DNA of 64,000 nt from Neptuniibacter pectenicola (GCF_001597735.1 NZ_LUTS01000003.1:248001-312000), one strand, 5' to 3'. Shown: positions 32,153 to 40,808, counted from the stretch's first letter. Numbers and translations: made by a program. The notes: generated by a model from the letters alone, not told the origin.

Positions 32153-35100
32153 TTATACATTGTTTCTTAGTAGCTCAAGCATTTGTTCTTCTTTAACCGG
32201 CCGTGAGAAGAGGTACCCTTGTATCATTGGGGAGCCTAATTTTTTCAGTGTGGCTAATTGTGCTTGGGTTTCGACCCCTTCAATCACCGTTGATAGGGAT
32301 AACGAATTGGCTAACGATAAAATGCCCGACACTAAGGCCAGATCATCAACATCAGTGACAATCTCATCGATGAATATTTTATCAACTTTTAGTCGTTTAA
32401 TGGGGTATTTTTTTAGATAACTGAGTGATGAATAACCCGTTCCAAAATCATCTATGGCCAGCTCAACGCCCAGTGCAACAATGTTTTTAAGTTGCAAATA
32501 GATATCTTCCTGGTCGGAAAGTAAAAGATTTTCAGTAATCTCAGCGATTAAGTTGGCCCCTTTTAGGTTATTGTTTTCGAGTTCTCTTTTAATGATTTCA
32601 ACAACGCCCCCTTTCATAAACTGAGCGCTTGAAATGTTGACGCTGATTGAGGGAGGGGTACCGCCTTCTAAGCTAATTTTGCGCGCAAACTTACAGGCTT
32701 CTTTAATGACCCATTCGCCGATTGCGATGATCTGTCCGGACTCTTCTGTGATCGGTATAAAGTCAGCGGGGGAGATGAGTCCACGGGTCGGGTGCTGCCA
32801 CCTAATTAGGGCCTCAATTGAGTGTATATGCTGCCCATCAATGGACCAGATAGGCTGGTAGACGAGGTGAAACTCGTTTCGTTCGATGGCGCAGTAGATA
32901 TCTTTTTCAAGTAAATTACGCTCTCTATTTTTGGCATTTAATGCTTCATCAAAAAATTCGTAGCGATTGCGGCCTTTGGTTTTGGCTTTGTACATTGCGC
33001 TGTCGGCGTTATAAATCAGCTCTTCCAATGAAATGTTGTCATTTGTATGCACCACGATACCAATGCTGCATGAGATGTATGCGTGGTTGCCATCTAAGAC
33101 AAAGGGTTCGGTTAAGCTTGATAATATTTTCTTGGCAATCTTTTCAACCAGAATGGCGCTGCTGAGCTCGGGGATAATAATTGCAAATTCATCGCCGCCT
33201 AATCGCGCGACGGTATCACTTTTACGAATACAGGCGGTGAGGCGGGTTGCGACTAATTTAAGGAGCGTATCGCCTGCAATATGACCGAAGGTGTCATTCA
33301 CATACTTAAAACGATCTAAGTCGAGAAAAAGAAGGGCGGCTTCTGTTTTATTTCTATCGCAGAGGGTTTTAGATTGGATTAGCCGGTCTTCAAAAAGGTT
33401 ACGGTTCGGTAAGCCCGTTAGGGCATCGTAATTGGCTTGGTGGGTAATGACCGCTTGGTCACGTTTTCGTTTCGTAATATCACTAAAGAGAGCAACATAG
33501 CCCTCGATATTACCGTCTAAATCAAAGCGGGAGGAGATAACCAGCCATTCGGGATACACTTCACCGTTTTTACGCTTATTCCAAATCTCACCTTCCCAGA
33601 GGTGATGGGTCTTGAGTTGGTTGTAAATATTTTCATAAAACTCGGGGCTATGTTTTCCTGATTTTAACAGTGAGGGTGTTTTACCCAGAACGTCGGCTTC
33701 AGAGTAGCCCGTAATTTTTTGGAACGAAGGGTTCACCATCTGAATACGGTTATTCTTATCCGTAACTAATATCGCTTCGGCCGCCGTATTGAAAACATCA
33801 GAGGCTAAACGTAGCTTGTCTTGGAACTCTTTTTCTTCGGTGATCTCTTGTTTTAATGCAATAAAATGAGTGATCTCGTTATGATCATTAATCAGAGGGC
33901 TGATGGATGCCCTTTCCCAATAAAAGCGCCCGTCCTTACGTTTGCTCTGTAGCTCTCCGTGCCAGCTGTTACCGGTGTTAAGTGTGCGAGACATTGCCGC
34001 GTACTCTTGTTCTGACATCTCGCCGGACTTAAACATACGCGAGGTTTGACCTAGCACCTCGTCCTTTTTGTATCCGGAAATCGCTTCAAAACTATTGTTC
34101 ACATATTGAATCTGGCCTTCGCGGTTTGTAATGATAATAACCGTAGGATTATTCTCGACCACCTCCGATAACAGGTGTACTTCCTCTTTCATTTCTAGCG
34201 CACTGTTATTGATTCTGACGATGTAGACCGTGCCAATAATCAGTGTTGCGATTGCCGCGCCTAATATTAATAAAAAGATGCGTTTTTGCTCGATCCATAC
34301 AGCAAATGAACCCTTAAAATCGGTGACAATCGATACGGCGAGAGGGTACTTGGTTAGTAGACGAGTCGTGGTGATGTTGAGGGGGAGGATATCGTATGCC
34401 GTTGTACTGACGCCTTCATCCTTTCCGCTATGTAAAATAGTCGTTAAGTGAGCGATAACATTCTCTCTATTCGGGCCATACAGGCCTGTCTGGAGAAGAG
34501 CGTTTCCCTGAAAATCGGTTAAATACACCTGATTGTTATCATCGAGCTGTAAGTCAGTGATATAGCGTTTTACGTAGTGTGAGTTAAATGCTGCAACGAT
34601 AAGTACCTTTTCACCCGCGTTAGTTCGGGTCCAAAAGCCAATGGGGATAAACTCTAGTTTTATTGACTCGTCTGGGTATGAATCGCGTAGGGGTAAAAAC
34701 CGACCATGGAGGGCGGTGCCAATATGAAGGCCTAACGAATACGCATGGGGTGAGGGGGCTTGTAAGCCTAAGATACTTAAATTGATATTTTGAGGCTGGG
34801 ACTGCTGAGTATCAATGAGGGTGTTGCTATCTTTAACGATGACGATCTGCCTAAGCTGGGGCGCAAAGGCTAAAATTTTGAGGGCTTTCTCACGAAGGCT
34901 TTGTAGATGAGAGGGGCTTAACTCGCCACCTTTTAAATCATCAGATAACGAGTGTAAACTGATCTCCAGTGCCTCAAAGGTTCTTGTCACTGTGCTTTCA
35001 ATCATGCGAGCGTGAAGGACTGAGCGTTCAGTTCGTTCAGTGATGCTTTGAATGAGGCTAAACCAAAGTACACTGCCAATTAATAAGATTGAGCTTAAAA

Positions 35101-35158
35101 CACCTGCAAAGATCCAGTTTGAAATGGATTGAGGGTTTATGACTTTATAATCTTTCAT
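32153..35158 (-). CDS. Sensor protein with periplasmic domain, two PAS, GGDEF and EAL domains
   Basis: A 1001-residue c-di-GMP signalling protein. A membrane helix near residues 15-37 and a second near 290-312 enclose a periplasmic sensor region of about 250 residues (Cache-like in size and position). Two PAS domains follow (about 330-440 and 455-565), then GGDEF (ARLGGDEFAII, with RKSD at the I-site) and EAL (EALIRWQHPTRG, AIDDFGTGYSSLSYLKKYP, LKVDKIFI, EGVETQAQL). Both catalytic domains look complete, so it may make and break c-di-GMP. It is divergent from a periplasmic solute-binding protein, a likely partner. Confidence 0.92.
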   Translation of the reverse strand: MKDYKVINPQSISNWIFAGVLSSILLIGSVLWFSLIQSITERTERSVLHARMIESTVTRTFEALEISLHSLSDDLKGGELSPSHLQSLREKALKILAFAPQLRQIVIVKDSNTLIDTQQSQPQNINLSILGLQAPSPHAYSLGLHIGTALHGRFLPLRDSYPDESIKLEFIPIGFWTRTNAGEKVLIVAAFNSHYVKRYITDLQLDDNNQVYLTDFQGNALLQTGLYGPNRENVIAHLTTILHSGKDEGVSTTAYDILPLNITTTRLLTKYPLAVSIVTDFKGSFAVWIEQKRIFLLILGAAIATLIIGTVYIVRINNSALEMKEEVHLLSEVVENNPTVIIITNREGQIQYVNNSFEAISGYKKDEVLGQTSRMFKSGEMSEQEYAAMSRTLNTGNSWHGELQSKRKDGRFYWERASISPLINDHNEITHFIALKQEITEEKEFQDKLRLASDVFNTAAEAILVTDKNNRIQMVNPSFQKITGYSEADVLGKTPSLLKSGKHSPEFYENIYNQLKTHHLWEGEIWNKRKNGEVYPEWLVISSRFDLDGNIEGYVALFSDITKRKRDQAVITHQANYDALTGLPNRNLFEDRLIQSKTLCDRNKTEAALLFLDLDRFKYVNDTFGHIAGDTLLKLVATRLTACIRKSDTVARLGGDEFAIIIPELSSAILVEKIAKKILSSLTEPFVLDGNHAYISCSIGIVVHTNDNISLEELIYNADSAMYKAKTKGRNRYEFFDEALNAKNRERNLLEKDIYCAIERNEFHLVYQPIWSIDGQHIHSIEALIRWQHPTRGLISPADFIPITEESGQIIAIGEWVIKEACKFARKISLEGGTPPSISVNISSAQFMKGGVVEIIKRELENNNLKGANLIAEITENLLLSDQEDIYLQLKNIVALGVELAIDDFGTGYSSLSYLKKYPIKRLKVDKIFIDEIVTDVDDLALVSGILSLANSLSLSTVIEGVETQAQLATLKKLGSPMIQGYLFSRPVKEEQMLELLRNNV

Positions 35159-35276
35159 GCAGACTGAGCTCGCTAATAACTACCTTGGTAGTATAACGAA
35201 GAAATATCTTGTTGTGTTTACCAAAAGCAGTGAGCGCTAAAAAATATAACCTAAGGCTATTTGGAGCTAAGTTGTA

Positions 35277-36077
35277 ATGTATTTCGGGCATAAAATCATT
35301 CATCTGGTGGTACTCCTGACTATCCTGTTATTCACACATACGACTGCCGCCAGTGTTCGAAGTGAGCAGATAATCGAACGAGGGGAGCTTAACGTTTGTT
35401 ACTGGCCTGACTACTTTGCCATTAGTTACAAGAATCCTCGGACCGGTCGTTTAGAGGGGATCGATATCGATATGGCGAGGGAATTCGCCGTCTCAATGGG
35501 GGTAAAGCTGACGTTTGTTGAGAGCTCTTTTTCAAATCTAATAGAGAACTTAGCGAACAATGCCTGCGATATCGCCATGCACGGTATTGGGATAAGAGAC
35601 AACCGTAAACCCTATATGACCTTTTCTACCCCTTACCTGGTGAGTGGTATTTACGCGGTTGGGGTAAAAGATAACCAGTATATAGCGAGCTGGGATGATA
35701 TCGATAAACATGGTCATGTGGTGGTTGTGCAGCAGGGCACCTTTATGGAGCCCGTTATAAAACGCTATATTAAAAACGCCCAAGTGACCGTTGTGGATAG
35801 TTTTAAAGCGCGGGAGCAAGAGGTGCTGAGTGGCCGGGCCGACGTATTTATGGCGGACTACCCCTACGGAAAACGCATGACACAGCTCACCTCATGGGCG
35901 GTGCTATTTAAACCGAAGCAACCACTCGCACCCACTGAATATGCCTATGCTGTACCTAAAGGTGAACTAGATTGGTTGGCGGAGGTTAATGCCTTTTTGT
36001 TAACCATGAAACAAACCGGCAAACTTGCAGCGTTCGCTGAAAAAAACGGCCTGAGTGAAATTGTTGTGAATGATTAA
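35277..36077 (+). CDS. Periplasmic solute-binding protein, family 3
   Basis: A 266-residue protein with an N-terminal signal peptide ending near HTTAAS. The mature part has the family 3 pattern: RGELNVCYWPDYFAISYKN, GIDIDMAREFAVSMG, CDIAMHGIGIRDNRKPYMTF and a C-terminal half with SGRADVFMADYP. Such proteins bind amino acids or similar small molecules. There is no permease or ATPase next to it, while a periplasm-sensing GGDEF/EAL protein is divergent from it 118 bases away, which suggests a sensory rather than transport role (inference). Confidence 0.87.
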   Translation: MYFGHKIIHLVVLLTILLFTHTTAASVRSEQIIERGELNVCYWPDYFAISYKNPRTGRLEGIDIDMAREFAVSMGVKLTFVESSFSNLIENLANNACDIAMHGIGIRDNRKPYMTFSTPYLVSGIYAVGVKDNQYIASWDDIDKHGHVVVVQQGTFMEPVIKRYIKNAQVTVVDSFKAREQEVLSGRADVFMADYPYGKRMTQLTSWAVLFKPKQPLAPTEYAYAVPKGELDWLAEVNAFLLTMKQTGKLAAFAEKNGLSEIVVND

Positions 36078-36130
36078 AAGGTGATGGCCTAACCGCATTA
36101 AGCGTAGAACGCAGTGTGTGAGATAGGATC

Positions 36131-36640
36131 ACCTCATTCCCATGCTCCTGCGTGGGAATGCACGTCAGCATCGGCTACCACGCAGAGCGTGGGAGACAGG
36201 TCGAAATTCAGGTTCACCTCGTTCCCATGCTCCTGCGTGGGAATGCACGTCAGCATTAGCTACCACGCAGAGTGTGGGAGCTAGGTCGAGATTCAGGATC
36301 ACCTCGTTCCCCTGCTCCTGCGTGGGAATGCAAGTCAGCATCGGCTACCACGCAGAGCGTGGGAGCTAGGTTGAGATTCAGGTTCACCTCGTTCCCATGC
36401 CCCTACGTGGGAATGCACGTCAGTATCAGCTACCACGCAGAGCGTGGGAGCTAGGTCGAGACTCAGGTTCACCTCGTTCCCATGCTCCTGCGTGGGAATG
36501 CACGTCAGTATCAGCTACCACGCAGAGCGTGGGAGTCAGGTCGAGATTCAGGTTCACCTCGTTCCGGTGCTCTTGCGTGGGAATGCAAGTCAGCATCGGC
36601 TACCACGCAGAGCGTGGGAGCGAAGTTGTGTGTGAGTGTT
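36131..36640. repeat. Six tandem copies of an 85-bp palindromic repeat
   Basis: Copies start at 36131, 36216, 36301, 36386, 36471 and 36556, exactly 85 bases apart, with roughly 90% identity by eye. Each unit carries two inverted repeats: TTCCCA...TGGGAA around a CTCCTGCG core, and CCACGC-AGA-GCGTGG. The unit is not a multiple of three, and overlapping open frames in all three phases across it (RGNARQ..LPRRAWE-type peptides) are by-products. There are no unique spacers, so this is not a CRISPR array. It resembles a REP/BIME-type element expanded in tandem, lying between the solute-binding protein gene and the ssrA-type terminator. Confidence 0.95.
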
Positions 36641-36658
36641 TGAGATAGGCTAGATAAC

Positions 36659-36685
36659 AAAAAGCCCCGATTAACGGGGCTTTTT
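36659..36685. terminator. Bidirectional terminator, probably the original ssrA terminator
   Basis: AAAAAGCCCCG-ATTAA-CGGGGCTTTTT, a perfect 11-bp stem. On the minus strand it follows within seven bases a CCACCAAAT sequence that looks like a leftover tmRNA 3' end, which suggests it served ssrA before the element inserted. Confidence 0.85.
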
Positions 36686-37238
36686 GCGGTATTTGGTGGG
36701 ATGGCGTCTAACGAATAACCTTTATAACTACATGTTTTAAAATAGATATGCTTGTTTTTTATTGTGCTTGTACCCCCAAATGTACCCCCAGCTTTGTATG
36801 GCTACCTACTTATTAGCTGCTTTCTTTTTAAAAAATGAATTCGCTGGTGGATGTCACAAAGTCTTATAAATTTACTGACTGTATCCGCTGGGCGGGTCTA
36901 CGCCCTCGCATGGTTTTAAGGTTGTAGGAAGAACCTACTAGGGGGCTGGTGTTAATGTTGCATTGCTAGTGCTACGTTGCTTTGGTCTCGTTTGGATTTA
37001 ATTTTTAATTTTGTCCATGTAAAAATCTATCTACAGTGGCGGTGTCCGAGTTGTAAGCGTATAGAGATTCTATCCCCCCCCATACCTTATTGTGTACGCT
37101 CGCTGATTCTATGTGCCTATGTGTTTGTAGATGATCGGTTCCTCATGTTGAGTAACCGTTATTACGTTTTGTTTTAGTTGGTTGTATAGAGTAAAAAGCA
37201 CCACGAACCTGAAACGCTTGAAAGGCAGGCTGTAGCTA
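36686..37238. other. Non-coding distal end of the ssrA-integrated element
   Basis: This stretch of about 550 bases holds the att-like remnant (36692-36706) and two TACCCCC heptamers (36771-36777, 36783-36789) that also occur near the integrase end. The remainder, about 36800-37238, has no gene I can support; a 66-codon open frame at 36977-37177 lacks a ribosome-binding site and family features. Confidence 0.5.
36692..36706 (-). other. Putative distal attachment site (tmRNA 3'-end remnant)
   Basis: TTTGGTGGGATGGCG matches the tmRNA 3' end at 40807-40822 (TTTGGTGGAGATGGCG) with one missing A, in the same orientation. Adjacency to a terminator on one side and an integrase-bearing element on the other supports an att site. 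The short length leaves some doubt. Confidence 0.6.
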
Positions 37239-37811
37239 TTAGAGAGCCTTCTTTAGTTCGTCCCATGACGGTGGTGCCGTTTTCTTTTGTACTGTGTTTG
37301 ATGTCTCTGTCGGTAAGTGTATGGATTCGTTTTGTGGCTGGTGCTGAACGACTTCACTTATCGATTCTATTCTTGATTCTATTCTTGATTCGGGTGACAT
37401 GGTGTCAGGGCAGGGATGACAATTTGTCACCCCTTCGGACATACTGTCACCCCTTAAAGACAAATTGTCACCCTTAGATTTGTTTGCCTGAGTTGGTGAG
37501 GGATGACATTTTGTCATCCCTACAGCACCCGCTGATTCACGGTAATCTATATTGAGTTTGTATCTTGTGGACCTCTTCCCCTTTCCTTTTTCAAGGACAT
37601 CAATATATTTTAGCTTTACTAGCTCTTTGAGTATCCGAGGGATATTTCTCTCACTCATTCCGGAAAGTTTGGCAAGTCTTGAAGTGCTAGGCCAGCATTC
37701 AAGGTGTTCTCTTTGATCGTTCACATGTTTGGCGATGGCTAATAAAACCATTTTTGGTCCATGTTTAAGCCTAACGTTTTCCATGATGTGATCTTGTGAT
37801 AAATAGCCCAT
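37239..37811 (-). CDS. Helix-turn-helix protein, Rep-like, of the integrative element
   Basis: A 190-residue protein. The N-terminal 75 residues look like a winged helix of the kind found in phage and plasmid replication proteins: GPKMVLLAIAKHVND, CWPSTSRLAKLSGMSERNI, and LVKLKYIDVLEKGKGKR. The rest is low-complexity. Residues about 97-140 are encoded by DNA carrying five inverted repeats, so this segment may be an origin or operator as much as a protein domain. Its ATG overlaps the upstream stop codon (TGATG). A role in replication or regulation of the element is inference. Confidence 0.65.
   Translation of the reverse strand: MGYLSQDHIMENVRLKHGPKMVLLAIAKHVNDQREHLECWPSTSRLAKLSGMSERNIPRILKELVKLKYIDVLEKGKGKRSTRYKLNIDYRESAGAVGMTKCHPSPTQANKSKGDNLSLRGDSMSEGVTNCHPCPDTMSPESRIESRIESISEVVQHQPQNESIHLPTETSNTVQKKTAPPSWDELKKAL
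37395..37516. repeat. Five iteron-like inverted repeats inside the Rep-like gene
   Basis: The 13-bp motif TGACA-NNN-TGTCA occurs at 37395, 37417, 37437, 37458 and 37504; the left arm is degenerate in the third and fourth copies, and four of five are followed by a CCC-type extension. Start-to-start spacings are 22, 20, 21 and 46 bases, close to two helical turns. This is the layout of replication iterons or of a cooperative operator. Confidence 0.7.
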
Positions 37812-38260
37812 CAAAGCAGGTCCTTAGCTGTTACGGATAGGGGCAGTTCGGGATTTGTAAGGGCGGACGGGTATTGAGCTAATAAGCTCGTGGTTTCAGC
37901 CCTATCTAAATGGGGTTCTCCACGCTTGCTTCGTAGTTGATTTAACATCTCTAAAGCCTGCTCTGCTTCTCTTTTACTTGGGAACCAGTACCAGCAAAAT
38001 GGGCTATTACCACCAGATGTATTTATATGTGGTCGTTTCTCGCGTTCAATTATTAGCTTTCGCTTTAACCCAAGTTCAGAAATTGTCGTGTTTAGACAGG
38101 TATCATGATAAGTGTTCAGGACTATCAGTTGATTGATACCATTAGTTCCGGCCCTCAGTAATTCATGAATACATAGTTCATGCTTAGTAGGGGTTGAGGT
38201 AGACTTTTTTTGATTGTTTTTTCTGGTGGCACCTGTGGTAGGAGTTGCTGGCTTATTCAT
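37811..38260 (-). CDS. Unknown protein of the integrative element
   Basis: A 149-residue soluble protein. The first 25 residues are a basic Thr/Lys-rich tail; the middle (HELCIHELLRAGTNGINQLI, then NTTISELGLKRKLIIER) has the look of a winged helix that could bind DNA. I do not recognise the family. It is two bases downstream of the AlpA-like gene and overlaps the Rep-like gene by one base, so the three form one transcript. Confidence 0.6.
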   Translation of the reverse strand: MNKPATPTTGATRKNNQKKSTSTPTKHELCIHELLRAGTNGINQLIVLNTYHDTCLNTTISELGLKRKLIIEREKRPHINTSGGNSPFCWYWFPSKREAEQALEMLNQLRSKRGEPHLDRAETTSLLAQYPSALTNPELPLSVTAKDLL

Positions 38261-38262
38261 CG

Positions 38263-38454
38263 TTACGCCCCCCCTGCTTCTTCAATGCGTGCTTTGATCC
38301 AATCCTGAATATCTTGCTCAAGCCAGCCAACTAATCGCCCACCTAAAGGTACTGGCTGAGGGAATGTTCCTTGCTCGAGTCTTGAATAGATAGTGCTTCT
38401 GGATAATCCCACCAGCTTTTCAACTTCAGGGCGTCTTAGAATTCGAATAGTCAT
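38263..38454 (-). CDS. AlpA-family HTH regulator / excisionase-like
   Basis: A 63-residue MerR/AlpA-type helix-turn-helix protein: ILRRPEVEKLVGLSRSTIYS followed by FPQPVPLGGRLVGWLEQDIQ is the AlpA signature. In P4-like elements AlpA activates integrase expression and excision. AGGAAAG precedes the ATG. It is the first gene of a three-gene run and close to the tyrosine integrase, as usual in such elements. Confidence 0.88.
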   Translation of the reverse strand: MTIRILRRPEVEKLVGLSRSTIYSRLEQGTFPQPVPLGGRLVGWLEQDIQDWIKARIEEAGGA

Positions 38455-38543
38455 GCTCTGCTTTCCTATGTTGTTATCGGAAGAGAGCTAATACTAAAAT
38501 ATCTAAACTGTATGGATGTACAGATAAAAAGTGATCATTTTTT

Positions 38544-39338
38544 TTAGGTATGTATTTGGTTTATAGATATATGACTGCGTAGGTCGCTAAGAAACGGCTC
38601 GCTGATAGCCTCTCGAGCAAGAGATATGTAAACATCATTAAGCTTGTCGTAATCCACGCTCAAAAGCCTAGCAACTTCACTAGGTTTTATTGTGTGATTT
38701 TGTGTTTCTTGCCATATGAGTAGATCTAAAATAGGTAAAACATAGTATCGGCTAAGGTTTTGCAGTTTGTTGCCAATTGAAGGGGTTTTTGCTTTTGGGC
38801 CTTTTGACTTTAATTGTCTAATATATTTCTTAAATGCTTTTTCTAAAGTTGTATTTGGAAGTGATAAATCAACCTTCATGTAGTGTTCGTCATACGGGTA
38901 GCACATATAGCCTATGCGCATGCTTCCGTGCTTAGCGTGTTCATAAATATAATCATCAATACATTGTCGTCTATCGTGCCCTCCGTTATCTCTATAGGGG
39001 CCTTTATTTGTAATCCCTTCGCTTTCTGTTTCGCCTCTTTCCTTGATAATATGCTGTCCCATAACATGAACGAAACTAGTTCGAACGGGTTGAATTGGTG
39101 AAGTAAAAAAAACATCGTGCTTTTCAGGGTTTCTGGTTATAACTTCGAATTGTAATGGGTTGTTTAAATGATTCAGGAACCCTTCCACAAAGATTCCCTG
39201 CGTCCCAGTTTCTACTTCCCTTAATGCTGATCGCCTGTCACTTAAGGCAAAAAACCAATCCACTGGCGTATAGCTTTTTAGAGCATCATATTTAGATAAA
39301 CTGAACCAGTCAGGAATAGATAAATATTCCATACTCAT
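38544..39338 (-). CDS. Unknown 264-aa protein, DUF6387-like in appearance
   Basis: Soluble protein without signal or membrane segment. The start IPDWFSLSKYDALKSYTPVDWF followed by RRSAL resembles proteins of integrative elements annotated as DUF6387; I recall this only from general likeness, so the family name is tentative. Codon use is more AT-rich than in the surrounding core genes. It sits between the AlpA-like gene and the integrase, the usual place for cargo or accessory regulation. No enzymatic motif is visible. Confidence 0.6.
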   Translation of the reverse strand: MSMEYLSIPDWFSLSKYDALKSYTPVDWFFALSDRRSALREVETGTQGIFVEGFLNHLNNPLQFEVITRNPEKHDVFFTSPIQPVRTSFVHVMGQHIIKERGETESEGITNKGPYRDNGGHDRRQCIDDYIYEHAKHGSMRIGYMCYPYDEHYMKVDLSLPNTTLEKAFKKYIRQLKSKGPKAKTPSIGNKLQNLSRYYVLPILDLLIWQETQNHTIKPSEVARLLSVDYDKLNDVYISLAREAISEPFLSDLRSHISINQIHT

Positions 39339-39390
39339 TTTCCATGCTTATTTTTTGGTAACAGCTTTGAGGTGGTTTTACGTTTCATCG

Positions 39391-40614
39391 CTAAGCCTTC
39401 CTAAAGTTGGCAGTAATAACGTTACCCGCCAACGCTTGAGCTTTAAGCTGATCTAAGTAATCGGCCCAACGTTGCATCATTTCGGTACGTTGTTCTAAGT
39501 GTTTAGTTCGGTTGTAGGCTCGCCCGTTGGCGTCTTTAACCGCATGGGCTAATTGCTGCTCTATCCATTCCACACGGTAGTTCAATGCTTCATCTAATAG
39601 CGTTCGGGCCATTGCTCTGAAGCCGTGAGGGGTCATGGTGTCGTTGTCATAGCCCATTGATCTAAGGGCAACCCTGATTGCGTTTTCAGACATACAGCGA
39701 CTACGGCCACGGGCGGATGGAAAAATATATTCTCCCTTACCTGTGATGGGGTGGAGGTCCTGAAGTATTGAAATAGCCTGTTCACTTAATGGGATAATAT
39801 GTTGCTGGTGGGTTTTCTCTGCCACCAGCTCAATGCGTAATTCATCATGGTTTATATCGGACCATTTGAGGTGACGAAGTTCGCCAGGTCGACAGAAGAA
39901 GAGAGCTGAAAGCTTTAGTGCTGAACGGACTACCTCAGTGCCTTGAAATAGGTCGATAGCGGCCATTAACTGACCAGCTTCTTTTGGTGTGGTGATCGCT
40001 GAAAAGTGTTTGGTTTTAGCTGGTTTTAAGGCCCCTTTTAGATCGGGGGTGGGGTCTCGTTCAGCTCGTCCGGTAGCAATGGCATACCTGAACACTTGCC
40101 CAGCAATTTGTTTATCTCTGTGGGCGGTTTCTATTGCGCCTCGATCTTCGACCTTTCTAAGGGCTCCAAGTAGCATGGGTGCTGTTACTTCGTTTATGGG
40201 GGTATCGCCAATAGAAGGGAATAGGTCGTGTTCTAGGGCGCGTAAAACTCGTTTTTGGTATCCAAGGGTTTTATCGCTTTGTTGTGTTTCAAACCATTCA
40301 AGAGCAATAGACTGAAAAGAATTAGTGGCTCGTAGTTTCTCAGAGGCTTTGTTTGCTTTCTTGTGGGCGGATGGGTCAATACCGTCAGCTAACAGTAAAC
40401 GGGCTTCGTCACGCTTTTCTCTGGCTTTCTTTAGTGTTATTTCAGGGAATACGCCAAATGATAAAAGCTTCTCTTTCCCTTGGAAGCGGTACTTCATGCG
40501 CCAGTATTTAGCACCGTTAGTTTTGATCAGTAAAAACAAGCCTTTTTCGTCAGATAGCTTGTATTCCTTTTCTCTTGGAGTTGCTGCTTGCGCTTCTTTT
40601 ACTGTCAGCGGCAT
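39391..40614 (-). CDS. int: P4-type tyrosine integrase
   Basis: Site-specific recombinase of 407 aa. The N-terminal DUF4102 arm-binding domain is seen (PLTVKEAQAATPREKEYKL, then GKEKLLSFGVFPEITLKKAR), followed by a SAM-like core-binding domain and the catalytic domain: Arg in FFCRPGELRHLKWSD, HxxR in PHGFRAMARTLL, and Tyr in DANGRAYNRTKHLEQR. The ATG at 40614 is preferred to a GTG six bases upstream. It is oriented away from ssrA and lies about 190 bases from its 3' end, matching integrases that target tmRNA. Confidence 0.95.
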   Translation of the reverse strand: MPLTVKEAQAATPREKEYKLSDEKGLFLLIKTNGAKYWRMKYRFQGKEKLLSFGVFPEITLKKAREKRDEARLLLADGIDPSAHKKANKASEKLRATNSFQSIALEWFETQQSDKTLGYQKRVLRALEHDLFPSIGDTPINEVTAPMLLGALRKVEDRGAIETAHRDKQIAGQVFRYAIATGRAERDPTPDLKGALKPAKTKHFSAITTPKEAGQLMAAIDLFQGTEVVRSALKLSALFFCRPGELRHLKWSDINHDELRIELVAEKTHQQHIIPLSEQAISILQDLHPITGKGEYIFPSARGRSRCMSENAIRVALRSMGYDNDTMTPHGFRAMARTLLDEALNYRVEWIEQQLAHAVKDANGRAYNRTKHLEQRTEMMQRWADYLDQLKAQALAGNVITANFRKA

Positions 40615-40646
40615 ACCCACGCCCTCTTGTGGAAATATCCGATTTT

Positions 40647-40717
40647 GGGGGTACCAACTTTTGGGGGTATAAAGTACCCCCAGATGTACCCCTAGATACG
40701 TGTTGTAGTTGGGGGTA
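40647..40717. repeat. Cluster of GGGGGTA heptamers next to the integrase (putative arm sites)
   Basis: GGGGGTA or its complement occurs at 40647, 40663, 40675, 40711, with one near-match at 40687. The same heptamer occurs twice at the far end of the element (36771, 36783). Repeats at both ends of an element suggest integrase or excisionase arm sites. Confidence 0.5.
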
Positions 40718-40808
40718 TAAGATGGAATTCATAGGAAGAGAGAATAGACCGCAAGCCTTGGTATTTCAAGGCCTGCGGGACCTGTTTGGAAGTTACAGGA
40801 TTTGCGTT

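Noticed and set aside
36131-36640. CRISPR array
   Set aside because: The whole 85-base period is repeated, with no unique spacers and no cas genes nearby.
36142-36648. Overlapping open frames in the 85-bp repeat array encoding RGNARQ..PRRAWE-type peptides
   Set aside because: They arise in all three phases because the 85-base unit shifts frame by one each copy; no ribosome-binding sites and no family outside repeats.
36977-37177. 66-codon plus-strand frame in the integrative element
   Set aside because: No ribosome-binding site, odd composition, and opposite to all other genes of the element.
40748-40777. New terminator for ssrA inside the element
   Set aside because: CCGCAAGCCTT/AAGGCCTGCGG is a good stem with one mismatch, but no T run follows on the minus strand, so I do not call it a terminator.
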